Assembly (NCBI GenBank): GCA_007134805.1
Contig: SLKB01000399.1
Location: 1 to 7,406, forward strand
Length of the DNA stretch: 7,406 bases
Reading direction: 5' to 3'
Source of the DNA: Paracoccaceae bacterium
GTDB taxonomy: Bacteria > Pseudomonadota > Alphaproteobacteria > Rhodobacterales > Rhodobacteraceae
Part shown: piece by piece, positions 1 to 6,313 of the stretch
Layout of the letters: each line of letters begins with the position of its first letter
How positions within the stretch are numbered: the stretch's first letter is position 1
Program-made: the position numbers and the translations under genes
The notes under the pieces: generated by a model
The model's database searches: none
The model's input: only the letters and a program-made list of their open reading frames with translations
Told to the model about the DNA's origin: nothing

Positions 1-257
1 AACGCTGCGACCGAGGGGCAGGCCATCGACAGCGCCTCGAAGATCAGGGTGGCGTCAAGACGCGTCAACCCGGCGCCGCCCTGGTCCTCGCGCACATAAA
101 GCCCGCCGAAGCCCAGCTCTGCGAATCTGGCCCAGAGATCCTTGGGGATGGTGCCGGCCGCTTCCCAGTCCCGCGCGAATGGCGCGATATGCTCGGCCCC
201 GAACGCCTGCGCCATGTCGAAGATCGCACGGCTTTCCTCGCCCAGTTCGAAATCCAT
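1..257 (-). CDS. Acyl-CoA dehydrogenase, isobutyryl-CoA dehydrogenase type (N-terminal part, truncated by window edge)
   Basis: Only the first 85 codons are in the window. The protein begins MDFELGEESRAIFDMA and continues through GFGGLYVREDQGGAGL (about residues 49-64) to IFEALSMACPSVAA. This is the N-terminal alpha-helical domain of a flavin-dependent acyl-CoA dehydrogenase; the LYVREDQGG.GL and IFEAL pattern matches isobutyryl-CoA dehydrogenases I know. Such enzymes oxidise isobutyryl-CoA to methacrylyl-CoA in valine breakdown, passing electrons to electron-transfer flavoprotein. The start is the ATG at 257, with a GGGAGG ribosome site at 263-268 five bases upstream. It lies 112 bp downstream of mmsA on the same strand, the usual valine-catabolism pairing. 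The catalytic glutamate and most of the FAD-binding region are outside the window, so exact substrate preference is inference. Confidence 0.88.
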   Translation of the reverse strand, partial: MDFELGEESRAIFDMAQAFGAEHIAPFARDWEAAGTIPKDLWARFAELGFGGLYVREDQGGAGLTRLDATLIFEALSMACPSVAA

Positions 258-329
258 CAGCGCCTCCCAGACCGATCTGCCGCTTCGGCTAACCGCGAAA
301 TCTTGCAGCAATATTTCACCGCGCCGCCA

Positions 330-366
330 CACCGCGGCGAGAAGCATCGCGCTTCGCGCCGCGGTG
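330..366 (-). other. Long stem-loop just after mmsA stop (intercistronic hairpin)
   Basis: A 37-nt near-perfect inverted repeat starts three bases after the mmsA stop codon. Arms CACCGCGGCG (330-339) and CGCCGCGGTG (357-366) pair fully. After one mismatch (340 with 356), GAAGC (341-345) and GCTTC (351-355) pair, leaving a 5-nt loop. No T-run follows on the minus strand, so it does not look like a standard intrinsic terminator. It may stabilise the mmsA 3' end or partly attenuate transcription into the acyl-CoA dehydrogenase gene; that role is inference. Confidence 0.6.
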
Positions 367-369
367 CGC

Positions 370-1869
370 TCAATCCATCGCCTTGAAGTTGAAGGCCGCG
401 CCTTCCTTGATCCCGCTCGGCCAGCGCGAGGTTACGGTCTTGGTGCGCGTATAGAACTTGAACGCGTCCGGCCCGTGCTGGTTCAGATCACCAAAGCCCG
501 ATTTCTTCCAGCCCCCGAACGTATGGTAGGCCAGCGGAACCGGGATCGGCACATTGATCCCGACCATGCCGATATTGATGCGATGGGCGAAATCGCGGGC
601 GGCGTCGCCATCGCGCGTGAAGATCGCGGTGCCATTGCCATATTCATGGTCCATCGCAAGGTTGATCGCCTCTTCATAGCTGGCCGCGCGCACCATCGAC
701 AGGACAGGGCCGAAGATCTCCTTTCGGTAGATATCCATCTGTGGGCTCACATGATCAAAGAGATGGGGCCCGACGAAAAACCCGTCTTCGTAGCCCTGAA
801 GCCTGAAGTCACGCCCATCGATGACCAGCTCCGCCCCTTGCTCGATGCCGGACTCGACCAATCGAAGGATGTTCTCTTTCGCCGCGGCAGTCACGACCGG
901 GCCGTAATCCACGTCGTCACCCGCCGTGTAGGGGCCGACTTTCAGCGCCTCGATCTTGGGCACCAGACGCTCGCGCAGTGCCTCTGCCGTGCCATCGCCC
1001 ACGGGCACCGCGACCGAGATTGCCATGCAGCGCTCGCCGGCCGCGCCATAGCCTGCGCCGACCAGCGCATCGGCGGCCTGATCCATGTCGGCATCGGGCA
1101 TGATGATCATGTGGTTCTTCGCGCCGCCGAAACATTGCACGCGCTTGCCTGCTGCACAGCCGCGCGAATAAATGTAATGCGCAATCGGGGTCGAGCCGAC
1201 AAACCCTACGGCCTGGATCATCTCATTGTCGAGGATCGCGTCGACTGCCTCCTTGTCGCCATTGATCACTTGCAGCACGCCATCGGGCAGGCCCGCTTCC
1301 TTGAAGATCTCGGCCAGCATCAGCGGCACCGACGGGTCGCGCTCGGAGGGTTTGAGGATCATCGCATTCCCGCAGGCGAGTGCGGGCCCCATCTTCCACA
1401 GCGGGATCATCGCCGGGAAGTTGAAGGGCGTGATGCCCGCCACGACGCCCAGCGGCTGGCGCATCGAATACATGTCGATCCCGGGGCCGGCGCTGTCGGT
1501 GAACTCGCCTTTCAGCAGTTGCGGCGCGCCGATGCAGTATTCGATTACCTCAAGCCCGCGCTGCACGTCGCCCTTGGCATCGACAAAGGTCTTGCCATGC
1601 TCGGAAGAGAGTTTCTCTGCCAGCTTGTCCATGTCGCGATTGATCAGCCCGACGGCCGCCATCATCACGCGCGCGCGTTTCTGCGGGTTGGTCGCGCCCC
1701 AGGCGCGCTGTGCCTCGCCCGCGCGGGCCACGGCCGCGTCCAGCTCTTCACGCGAGGCCAGCGGCACGCGCGCCTGAACCTCGCCCGTCGCCGGGTTGTA
1801 GACATCGGCGAAGCGGCCTGACTGGCCTGCCACGCGCTGCCCGTCGATCCAATGCGAAAGCTCGTCCAT
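370..1869 (-). CDS. mmsA: Methylmalonate-semialdehyde dehydrogenase (CoA-acylating)
   Basis: The 499-residue protein has the usual length of this aldehyde dehydrogenase family branch. It oxidises methylmalonate semialdehyde (from valine) or malonate semialdehyde with NAD+ and CoA, giving propionyl-CoA or acetyl-CoA plus CO2; it is cytosolic. Visible landmarks are PFNFP with Asn150, KPSE at 173-176, the cofactor-binding GSTPIA at 225-230, the catalytic cysteine in AGERCM (Cys281), and KEIFGPVL at 383-390. Where general aldehyde dehydrogenases have ELGGK with a base glutamate, this one has CFGGAKNH (246-253), as in CoA-dependent MmsA enzymes. The frame is open upstream to 1962, but the ATG at 1869 is preferred: it has an AGGAGG site five bases away and gives the conserved start. 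It is followed by an acyl-CoA dehydrogenase gene and diverges from a LysR regulator, its probable controller. The myo-inositol enzyme IolA is a close relative, but the neighbour favours valine catabolism. Confidence 0.95.
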   Translation of the reverse strand: MDELSHWIDGQRVAGQSGRFADVYNPATGEVQARVPLASREELDAAVARAGEAQRAWGATNPQKRARVMMAAVGLINRDMDKLAEKLSSEHGKTFVDAKGDVQRGLEVIEYCIGAPQLLKGEFTDSAGPGIDMYSMRQPLGVVAGITPFNFPAMIPLWKMGPALACGNAMILKPSERDPSVPLMLAEIFKEAGLPDGVLQVINGDKEAVDAILDNEMIQAVGFVGSTPIAHYIYSRGCAAGKRVQCFGGAKNHMIIMPDADMDQAADALVGAGYGAAGERCMAISVAVPVGDGTAEALRERLVPKIEALKVGPYTAGDDVDYGPVVTAAAKENILRLVESGIEQGAELVIDGRDFRLQGYEDGFFVGPHLFDHVSPQMDIYRKEIFGPVLSMVRAASYEEAINLAMDHEYGNGTAIFTRDGDAARDFAHRINIGMVGINVPIPVPLAYHTFGGWKKSGFGDLNQHGPDAFKFYTRTKTVTSRWPSGIKEGAAFNFKAMD

Positions 1870-1874
1870 CCCGT

Positions 1875-1880
1875 CCTCCT
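1875..1880 (-). promoter_or_regulatory. mmsA ribosome binding site
   Basis: A perfect AGGAGG on the minus strand lies five bases before the ATG at 1869. It fixes the start well inside the longer open frame, which runs back to 1962 and would overlap the operator region. Confidence 0.85.
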
Positions 1881-1900
1881 CTGGATTTCCTGGAAACAGG

Positions 1901-1917
1901 ATAGGCTTGCGTTTTCG
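1901..1917. promoter_or_regulatory. Degenerate second copy of the mmsA/lysR operator
   Basis: The segment ATAGGCTTGCGTTTTCG closely resembles ATAGGCCTTGCATTTCTG at 1942-1959, with one base inserted and two other changes. The shared TTGC cores (1907 and 1949) are 42 bp apart, about four helical turns, so both would face the same side of the helix. LysR-type tetramers usually bind one strong and one weaker site in a shared divergent promoter; this would be the weaker, mmsA-proximal site. Binding is inferred from pattern only. Confidence 0.45.
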
Positions 1918-1946
1918 CCTTGGGAAGGCACAATGTTTCAAATAGG

Positions 1947-1964
1947 CCTTGCATTTCTGCAAGG
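1947..1964. promoter_or_regulatory. Palindromic LysR-type operator (T-N11-A) between mmsA and lysR
   Basis: A perfect inverted repeat, CCTTGCA-N4-TGCAAGG, lies between two divergently transcribed genes, 19 bp before the regulator's GTG start and about 78 bp before mmsA. It contains two registers of T-N11-A (1949/1961 and 1950/1962), the classical LysR-family recognition pattern. Its position close to the regulator gene suggests autoregulation together with control of mmsA. No convincing -35/-10 pair could be assigned for either gene. Confidence 0.65.
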
Positions 1965-1982
1965 GGCCAGAGGGGGCAGGGC

Positions 1983-2900
1983 GTGGATTGGGACGATATG
2001 CGTATCTTTCTCGGGCTCGCGCGTATGGAAAGCCTCGCGCGCGCGGGCGAAAGCCTGCGGCTCGATCCGGCGACTGTCGGCCGGCGCATCGCGCGGCTTG
2101 AAGAGAGTCTCGGGCAGCGGCTCTTCACCCGCTCGCATCAGGGCTATGCGCTGACCGAGGACGGGGCGCGGCTCTTGCCTCATGCGATTGCGGCCGAAAG
2201 CGCGATGATGGCCGCCAGTCAGGCCGCAGCCGAGCCCAATTCCGGCCTCAGCGGCCAGATCCGCATCGGCGCGCCCGATGGCTGCGCGAATTTCCTGCTG
2301 CCTCAGGTCGTGGGCCGCATCGGCGCCGACAATCCGGGGCTCGACGTGCAGATCATCGCCCTTCCACGCGTCTTCAACCTGTCACGACGCGAGGCCGACA
2401 TGGCCATTGGCGTCTCGGCCCCGCAGACCGGGCGGCTGAGCGTGCAGAAGATCAGCGACTACCACCTGCATCTCGCGGCCGCGCGGCGCTATCTGGGTGC
2501 GCAGATGCCCTTGCTGCGCCTCAAGGGGCTGCGCGCACATCGCATTATCGGCTATATCCCCGACATGATCTTCGACCGGGAGCTTGATTACCTGGCCGAA
2601 CTCGGGCTCGAGCGGGTGGCGTTTGCGTCGAATTCCGTGGCGGTCCAGTTCCAGATGATCCGCGAGGGCCTTGGGATCGGTGTGGTGCATGATTTCGCGC
2701 TGCCCGCGGCGGAGGGCCTGATCCGCGTGCTACCCGACGCCTTCAGTCTGCGGCGCAGCTTCTATCTGATCCGGCATCAGGATGATCGGCGCGTGGCGCG
2801 GCTCAATCGCTTTGCCGACCTGCTGGTGCGAGAGTTGCGCCGCGAGTTGCAGCGCCTCGAGGAAGCGGTGCGCGCCGCGGACCTGACGCCGGAAAGTTGA
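1983..2900 (+). CDS. LysR-family transcriptional regulator, probable regulator of mmsA
   Basis: The 305-residue length is typical of the family. The N-terminus VDWDDMRIFLGLARMESL, then a winged helix-turn-helix over about residues 18-40 (AGESLRLDPATVGRRIARLEE) and LGQRLFTRSHQGYALTEDG, is the LysR DNA-binding domain. The subtype has VGRRI where many relatives have VSRQI. From about residue 90 (GQIRIGAPDG) the protein follows the effector-binding domain. The GTG at 1983 is chosen because VDWDD matches the common MDWDD start and an AGGGGG site lies six bases upstream. The frame is open back to an ATG at 1920, but that would run through the palindromic operator. Divergence from mmsA suggests it senses a valine-pathway intermediate; the effector is unknown. 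The Pseudomonas mms regulator (MmsR) is AraC-type, so this is a different solution. No clear terminator was seen in the short gap to the convergent PilZ gene. Confidence 0.9.
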   Translation: MDWDDMRIFLGLARMESLARAGESLRLDPATVGRRIARLEESLGQRLFTRSHQGYALTEDGARLLPHAIAAESAMMAASQAAAEPNSGLSGQIRIGAPDGCANFLLPQVVGRIGADNPGLDVQIIALPRVFNLSRREADMAIGVSAPQTGRLSVQKISDYHLHLAAARRYLGAQMPLLRLKGLRAHRIIGYIPDMIFDRELDYLAELGLERVAFASNSVAVQFQMIREGLGIGVVHDFALPAAEGLIRVLPDAFSLRRSFYLIRHQDDRRVARLNRFADLLVRELRRELQRLEEAVRAADLTPES

Positions 2901-2935
2901 GCGTTGCCCATGCCGTGTGCGGTCGCCGCGATCCG

Positions 2936-3271
2936 TCAGCCGCCGCCGTTTTTCATTTCGCGGAACACCTGACCCGTGGTGAAGGAGGCGCCTGCGCGGT
3001 TCAGGGCACCCAGAAACCGCGCCAATTCGCCCCCTGTCGCCGATTTCAGGAACATCACACCGCATTCCTCCTTGCTGACCCAGCGGATCTGGACGGTCAG
3101 AAAGGCCCCTTTCGCATGCAGCCGCAGGATCTGGCCAATCTGGGGATTGCGCAGGCCCGACAGGCGCAACCCGCCCTCGGAGATGTCCTCGACATAGCCC
3201 TGCTCGCGCGTGCCATCGCGCAGGACACCCACGGCCATCGCGGCGCGCTTGCGTTTCTGACGCAGTTGCAT
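2936..3271 (-). CDS. Small PilZ-domain protein (probable c-di-GMP binding)
   Basis: This 111-residue protein is essentially a single PilZ domain. The second PilZ signature, D/NxSxxG, is clear as DISEGG at residues 29-34. It is followed by beta-strand segments GQILRLHAKGAFLTVQIRW (46-64) and GVMFLK (71-76), the usual barrel. The first signature, RxxxR, is not exact: the N-terminus has the basic run RQKRKR at residues 4-9, where arginines are five or two apart, so nucleotide binding may be altered. The ATG at 3271 has a GGAG just upstream and places the basic run at the correct distance before the barrel. No signal peptide or membrane segment is present, so it is cytosolic. Such stand-alone PilZ proteins can relay c-di-GMP levels to motility, polysaccharide or other targets. 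It lies 97 bp downstream of xthA on the same strand and converges with the LysR gene; neither neighbour indicates its target. Confidence 0.82.
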   Translation of the reverse strand: MQLRQKRKRAAMAVGVLRDGTREQGYVEDISEGGLRLSGLRNPQIGQILRLHAKGAFLTVQIRWVSKEECGVMFLKSATGGELARFLGALNRAGASFTTGQVFREMKNGGG

Positions 3272-3368
3272 TCACCACTCCAATGCTCAAACCAGACATG
3301 AAGTGTGATCGAGAAAGCTTTAGGATCCCTGAATCCGCGAGCCGTCACATCGCGCAGCCAGCACGCGC

Positions 3369-4178
3369 TCAGAGGCTGAGGCGCGCCCAGATCGGCACAT
3401 GGTCAGAAGGTTTCTCACCCGCGCGCGTATCCGCGTCGATCCCACAGTCTTCGAGAAGATCGGCGGCGTGCGGGTCAAGCAACAGATGGTCAATGCGGAT
3501 GCCGTCATTGCGCTCGAACGCGCCGGCCTGATAATCCCAGAACGTGTAGTGACCCGGCCCCGGATACCGGGCGCGGAATGCGTCAGTGAAGCCGAGATGC
3601 ATCATCTCGCGAAACGCGGCGCGCGAGGGCAAGAGATAGAGCGCATCCTCTGCCCAGGCCTCGGGGCGGGCGGCGTCCTGCGCTTCGGGGATGATGTTGA
3701 AATCACCCATCAGTACCAAAGGTGTCTCAGAGCGCAGGAGTTCGCGTGCTCGCGCACGCATGCGCGCCATCCAGTCCAGTTTATAAGCGTATTTCCCCTC
3801 TGCTACCGGCTGTCTGTCACGACCCAGCGAGACCGGGTTGCCATTGGGCAGGTAAAGCCCGCAAACCCGCAGCGTGTGCTGTGCACCTGTCACTGTGGCT
3901 TCGATCCAGCGGGCCTGTGCGTCCTCGGGGTCGCCGGGCAGCCCGCGGGTCACGTCCTCGATCGGGTGCTTCGACGCGATCGCCACGCCGTTGAACCCTT
4001 TCTGCCCATGCGTTTCAAGATTGTAGCCAAGATCCTCGATCACCTCGCGCGGGAAGGCGTCATCGGTGGACTTGATTTCTTGCAGGACTACCAGATCGGG
4101 CGCGGCCTCTTCCAGCCACCGCCTGAGCGCCGGCGCGCGCGCCTTGATGCCGTTGATGTTGAAACTGGCAATCTTCAT
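3369..4178 (-). CDS. xthA: Exodeoxyribonuclease III (AP endonuclease)
   Basis: The 269-residue protein has the length of Escherichia coli exonuclease III. It cleaves DNA at abasic sites and has 3'-5' exonuclease and 3'-phosphatase activity in base excision repair, with Mg2+. All key motifs are visible: FNINGI with Asn7, LQEIK with metal-binding Glu34, LYLPNG with Tyr109, MGDFN with Asp159 and Asn161, IRIDHL with Asp230, and the C-terminal SDHVPIW with catalytic His260. The start at 4178 matches the universal MKIASFNINGI beginning; upstream is a GGGG-rich weak ribosome site. It is 65 bp downstream of ureG on the same strand, so it could receive read-through from the urease operon, though its function is unrelated. 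The symbol xth is equally used. Confidence 0.95.
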   Translation of the reverse strand: MKIASFNINGIKARAPALRRWLEEAAPDLVVLQEIKSTDDAFPREVIEDLGYNLETHGQKGFNGVAIASKHPIEDVTRGLPGDPEDAQARWIEATVTGAQHTLRVCGLYLPNGNPVSLGRDRQPVAEGKYAYKLDWMARMRARARELLRSETPLVLMGDFNIIPEAQDAARPEAWAEDALYLLPSRAAFREMMHLGFTDAFRARYPGPGHYTFWDYQAGAFERNDGIRIDHLLLDPHAADLLEDCGIDADTRAGEKPSDHVPIWARLSL

Positions 4179-4186
4179 CTGGCCCC

Positions 4187-4208
4187 GCCCAGTGCTGCAT
4201 GTCTGGGC
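4187..4208. repeat. Short inverted repeat between ureG and xthA
   Basis: Perfect 6-bp arms GCCCAG (4187-4192) and CTGGGC (4203-4208) flank a 10-base loop, directly upstream of the xthA start. There is no adjacent T-run on the minus strand, so it is not a convincing terminator for ureG. It could be a regulator site for xthA or chance in GC-rich DNA. Confidence 0.3.
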
Positions 4209-4243
4209 AAACTGCCATCTGGGTCGTCCAAGGGCAAGGCGTG

Positions 4244-4879
4244 TCAGACGGTCGAGGCGTCCTCATGCAGCGGCAGGCCGCCCTCGCATTTCAGGAACCG
4301 GATGATCTCGGCCACGCCGCAGCCGTGGCGCAACTCGGCGAAGACATAGGGGCGGGGGCCGCGCGCGGCCTGCGTGTCGCTGCGCATCAGGTCCAGATCG
4401 ACCCCGACATGCGGGGCAAGGTCGATCTTGTTGACCACCAGAAGGTCGGATTTTGCAAGCCCCGGGCCGCGTTTGCGCGGGATATCCTGCCCGGCCGCCG
4501 TGTCGATCACGTAAATCGTCAGGTCCGCAAGCTCTGGCGAGAAGGTTGCGGCCAGGTTGTCACCCCCCGATTCGATCAAGATCAGGTCCAGATCCGGGAT
4601 GGCTTTAGTCAGATCTGCGATTGCGGCCAGGTTGATGCTCGCGTCCTCGCGGATTGCGGTATGTGGGCAACCGCCGGTCTCGACGCCGCGAATGCGCTCG
4701 GCGGGGAGGACCTGCGCGCGCATCAGCGCCTCGGCATCCTCACGAGTGTAGATATCGTTGGTGATCACCGCCATCGAACAGCGCGATGCCAAGGCACGCG
4801 CCAGATGCTCGGTCAGGGTGGTCTTGCCCGCACCCACCGGACCGCCGATGCCAACGCGCAGAGGGCCGTTCTTGCTCAT
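4244..4879 (-). CDS. ureG: Urease accessory GTPase UreG
   Basis: This is a 211-residue SIMIBI-class GTPase that drives nickel transfer into apo-urease in complex with UreF and UreD(H). The P-loop [10 protein letters not shown] is at residues 12-21. The invariant metal-binding Cys-Pro-His is at 71-73 within [21 protein letters not shown] is at 103-109, and the guanine-specificity motif NKID at 150-153. Every family landmark is intact and the length is normal. Its ATG overlaps the ureF stop as ATGA (4876-4879) and no strong ribosome site is present, so translation is probably coupled to ureF. It is the last urease gene here; xthA follows after 65 bp. Confidence 0.97.
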   Translation of the reverse strand: MSKNGPLRVGIGGPVGAGKTTLTEHLARALASRCSMAVITNDIYTREDAEALMRAQVLPAERIRGVETGGCPHTAIREDASINLAAIADLTKAIPDLDLILIESGGDNLAATFSPELADLTIYVIDTAAGQDIPRKRGPGLAKSDLLVVNKIDLAPHVGVDLDLMRSDTQAARGPRPYVFAELRHGCGVAEIIRFLKCEGGLPLHEDASTV

Positions 4880-5514
4880 GTTCGAAACACTCTGACATCC
4901 TTGGTCTCATGATGAATCGCGGCCAGATCGGCGCGAAAACATGTATTGCTCAGATCATCCAGAGTAGCGGTTTCTGCCGCCTCGGCAAGCTCGGCGATCA
5001 CCGGCAGCAGGCGGCTGAGGACCGCATGCCCGTCACTCTGCCCAAGGGGCACATGACGGATCGCAATTGTCACAAGGTTCGTTGTGAAGCTGTGCAGGAA
5101 AGCGGCAACAACCTCAGCGCGGCCCAGATCCAGCGGCTTCGCAGCTTCGGCAACAGCGATCGGGAGCATGCGCGGCGCCAGGCGTCGCCCTGTTGTCGCA
5201 GCGACCGTTCGGGCAAAGGCCGCGCCCTGTTCCGCGCTCTCTGACAGGCGTTCGGCGGCGGGCTGCAAGGCCAGCGCCATGGCATCGAGCCGGTCGAAAT
5301 CGGCGCCGGGCGCCAGCCCCTGCGCCAGCAGAACAGCATCCTGCCAGCCGGTGCCGAAGCGCAAGATCTCGCCCAGCCATTTCTCGAACTCGGTGGCATC
5401 GGTCACGGCGTCCTCGGCCACGACCTGTTCAAGGCCGTGGCTATAGGCGAAGGCCCCCGTCGGGAAGGCCGGCGAGAGCCATTGCGCCAGAGTGAGCTGC
5501 GCGACCGAGACCAT
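4876..5514 (-). CDS. ureF: Urease accessory protein UreF
   Basis: This 212-residue, mainly helical cytosolic protein bridges UreD(H) and UreG in the urease activation complex and modulates the UreG GTPase. The family signature is clear at the N-terminus, [16 protein letters not shown] (residues 14-29), where relatives commonly have SPAFPVGSFSYSHGLE. The conserved GQSDGH segment lies in the C-terminal half, and the protein ends [18 protein letters not shown], matching the usual family C-terminus. The ATG at 5514 is three bases after the ureE stop and has no obvious ribosome site, suggesting reinitiation by ribosomes finishing ureE. Its stop overlaps the ureG start. Confidence 0.95.
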   Translation of the reverse strand: MVSVAQLTLAQWLSPAFPTGAFAYSHGLEQVVAEDAVTDATEFEKWLGEILRFGTGWQDAVLLAQGLAPGADFDRLDAMALALQPAAERLSESAEQGAAFARTVAATTGRRLAPRMLPIAVAEAAKPLDLGRAEVVAAFLHSFTTNLVTIAIRHVPLGQSDGHAVLSRLLPVIAELAEAAETATLDDLSNTCFRADLAAIHHETKDVRVFRT

Positions 5515-5517
5515 GGC

Positions 5518-6012
5518 TCAATGCGCGTGCCCATGGGCCGGGTCATGGACGTGTTCATGTGAATGGCCGTGGTCGTGCCCCATGGTGCGACCATGGCCAT
5601 AGGCGCCGCCTTCCGGCGTGAAGGGCGCCTTGACCTGGCGCAGCCGCGCACCGAGCGTGCTCAGCATCCCCTCGATCACGTGATCCTGGCGGATCAGCAA
5701 ACGATGCGGCTCGATCTGGCATGGCGTGTGGCGATTGCCGATATGCCAGGCCAGGCGCGGCAGGTCGCCCGTGACCTCGATGAGGGGCTCGTCAGCGGGC
5801 ACGATTTCGAGGATTGTGCCGTCTTCCAACTCGAACCCCCACCAGTCATCGAGATTGGTGAGCTCTGGAAGATCCACGAGAAAACCGCGGCCCTCGGCCG
5901 TGACGAGACGTTTGCGGCGGATTAGGCGGCCATCATAGTCCAGGATGATCGCGCCATCACAGCGCTCGGGGCGCGATAAGAGCAGGCGGCGCAGGGGGGG
6001 CAGATCGGTCAT
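5518..6012 (-). CDS. ureE: Urease nickel metallochaperone UreE with His-rich tail
   Basis: This 164-residue protein carries nickel to the urease activation complex. The N-terminal domain (about 1-75) includes LVTAEGRGFLVDLPE and the D-D-W-W segment at 55-58. The metal-binding domain carries AWHIGNRHTPCQI (88-100), where His95 matches the interfacial nickel-binding histidine of UreE dimers, and DHVIEGML (110-117). The last 26 residues (139-164) form a tail with ten histidines, mostly in H-x-H spacing, able to bind extra nickel. The ATG at 6012 has AAGGA five bases upstream and overlaps the stop of the small upstream gene as ATGA. The frame is open further upstream to 6291, but that extension is a shadow of the small gene. 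Confidence 0.95.
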   Translation of the reverse strand: MTDLPPLRRLLLSRPERCDGAIILDYDGRLIRRKRLVTAEGRGFLVDLPELTNLDDWWGFELEDGTILEIVPADEPLIEVTGDLPRLAWHIGNRHTPCQIEPHRLLIRQDHVIEGMLSTLGARLRQVKAPFTPEGGAYGHGRTMGHDHGHSHEHVHDPAHGHAH

Positions 6013-6254
6013 GATAGTCCTTTCGGGAAAAGGTCGCGATAGACATGCGCCGGCAGTCCGATGCGCGACAGCCCCATCGCACGCAAGGCGCCATCTGGCA
6101 GCGCGTCGAGCCTGGCAAATTCTGCCTCGCGCGCCGCGCGACCTTGCGATGGGTTGCAGCCAAGGCCCGTATCGGCAAGGAACCAATCGAGCCGTGTGGC
6201 CTGCACAGGGCTGAGCGGGGAGTTTGCGGGACGAAGCGGCATATGCATCTCCAT
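6009..6254 (-). CDS. Small urease-operon protein of unknown function, DUF1127-like C-terminus
   Basis: An 81-residue protein is encoded between ureC and ureE. Its TGA overlaps the ureE ATG as ATGA, and a GGAGG lies at 6269-6273, so it looks genuinely translated and coupled to ureE. It begins MEMHMPLRPANSPLSPVQAT. A predicted C-terminal helical part contains LDALPDGALRAMGLSR (49-64) then LPAHVYRDLF (67-76). The L..LpD..LR.mGLSR pattern resembles DUF1127 small proteins (L..LdD..LrDIGLsR); this is pattern matching, not a search result. No signal peptide, membrane segment or metal-binding cluster is seen. The start is uncertain: TTG at 6257 and ATGs at 6254, 6248 and 6242 are in frame. The ATG at 6242 has GGAG six bases away, whereas GGAGG is 14 bases before 6254. 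As I recall, Rhodobacter capsulatus has an extra gene (orf136) at the same operon position, reported dispensable for urease; whether the two are related is unknown. Confidence 0.75.
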   Translation of the reverse strand: MEMHMPLRPANSPLSPVQATRLDWFLADTGLGCNPSQGRAAREAEFARLDALPDGALRAMGLSRIGLPAHVYRDLFPKGLS

Positions 6255-6313
6255 CAAGCTGATGTGTTCCTCCCTGATACACAGATAGCATGAAAATACC
6301 GTTTACCTTACCC

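Noticed and set aside
303..311. TTGCAGCAA upstream of the acyl-CoA dehydrogenase, resembling half of the mmsA operator
   Set aside because: It lacks the spacing and symmetry of the 1947-1964 palindrome. The match is short enough to be chance.
142..1821. A 559-codon open frame on the plus strand, opposite mmsA
   Set aside because: It is antisense to a fully conserved dehydrogenase gene. Its translation is Arg/His/Ala-rich with no recognisable domain, as expected for the reverse frame of a GC-rich gene.
2901..2953. Possible terminator for the LysR gene ending in TTTTT at 2949-2953
   Set aside because: The T-run is inside the PilZ coding end, and only a 4-bp GCGG/CCGC stem with a long loop can be drawn before it. 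This is too weak to call.
3399..4349. A 316-codon plus-strand open frame opposite xthA and the ureG end
   Set aside because: It covers the complement of xthA, whose motifs are all intact on the minus strand. The translation shows no domain-like pattern and is compositionally a shadow.
4199..4912. A 237-codon plus-strand open frame opposite ureG
   Set aside because: It mirrors ureG, which carries every GTPase motif. The composition is typical of antisense frames in GC-rich DNA.
6013..6291. N-terminal extension of ureE in its open frame up to 6291
   Set aside because: The extension does not resemble UreE, overlaps the small coupled gene, and the ATG at 6012 has a well-placed ribosome site.
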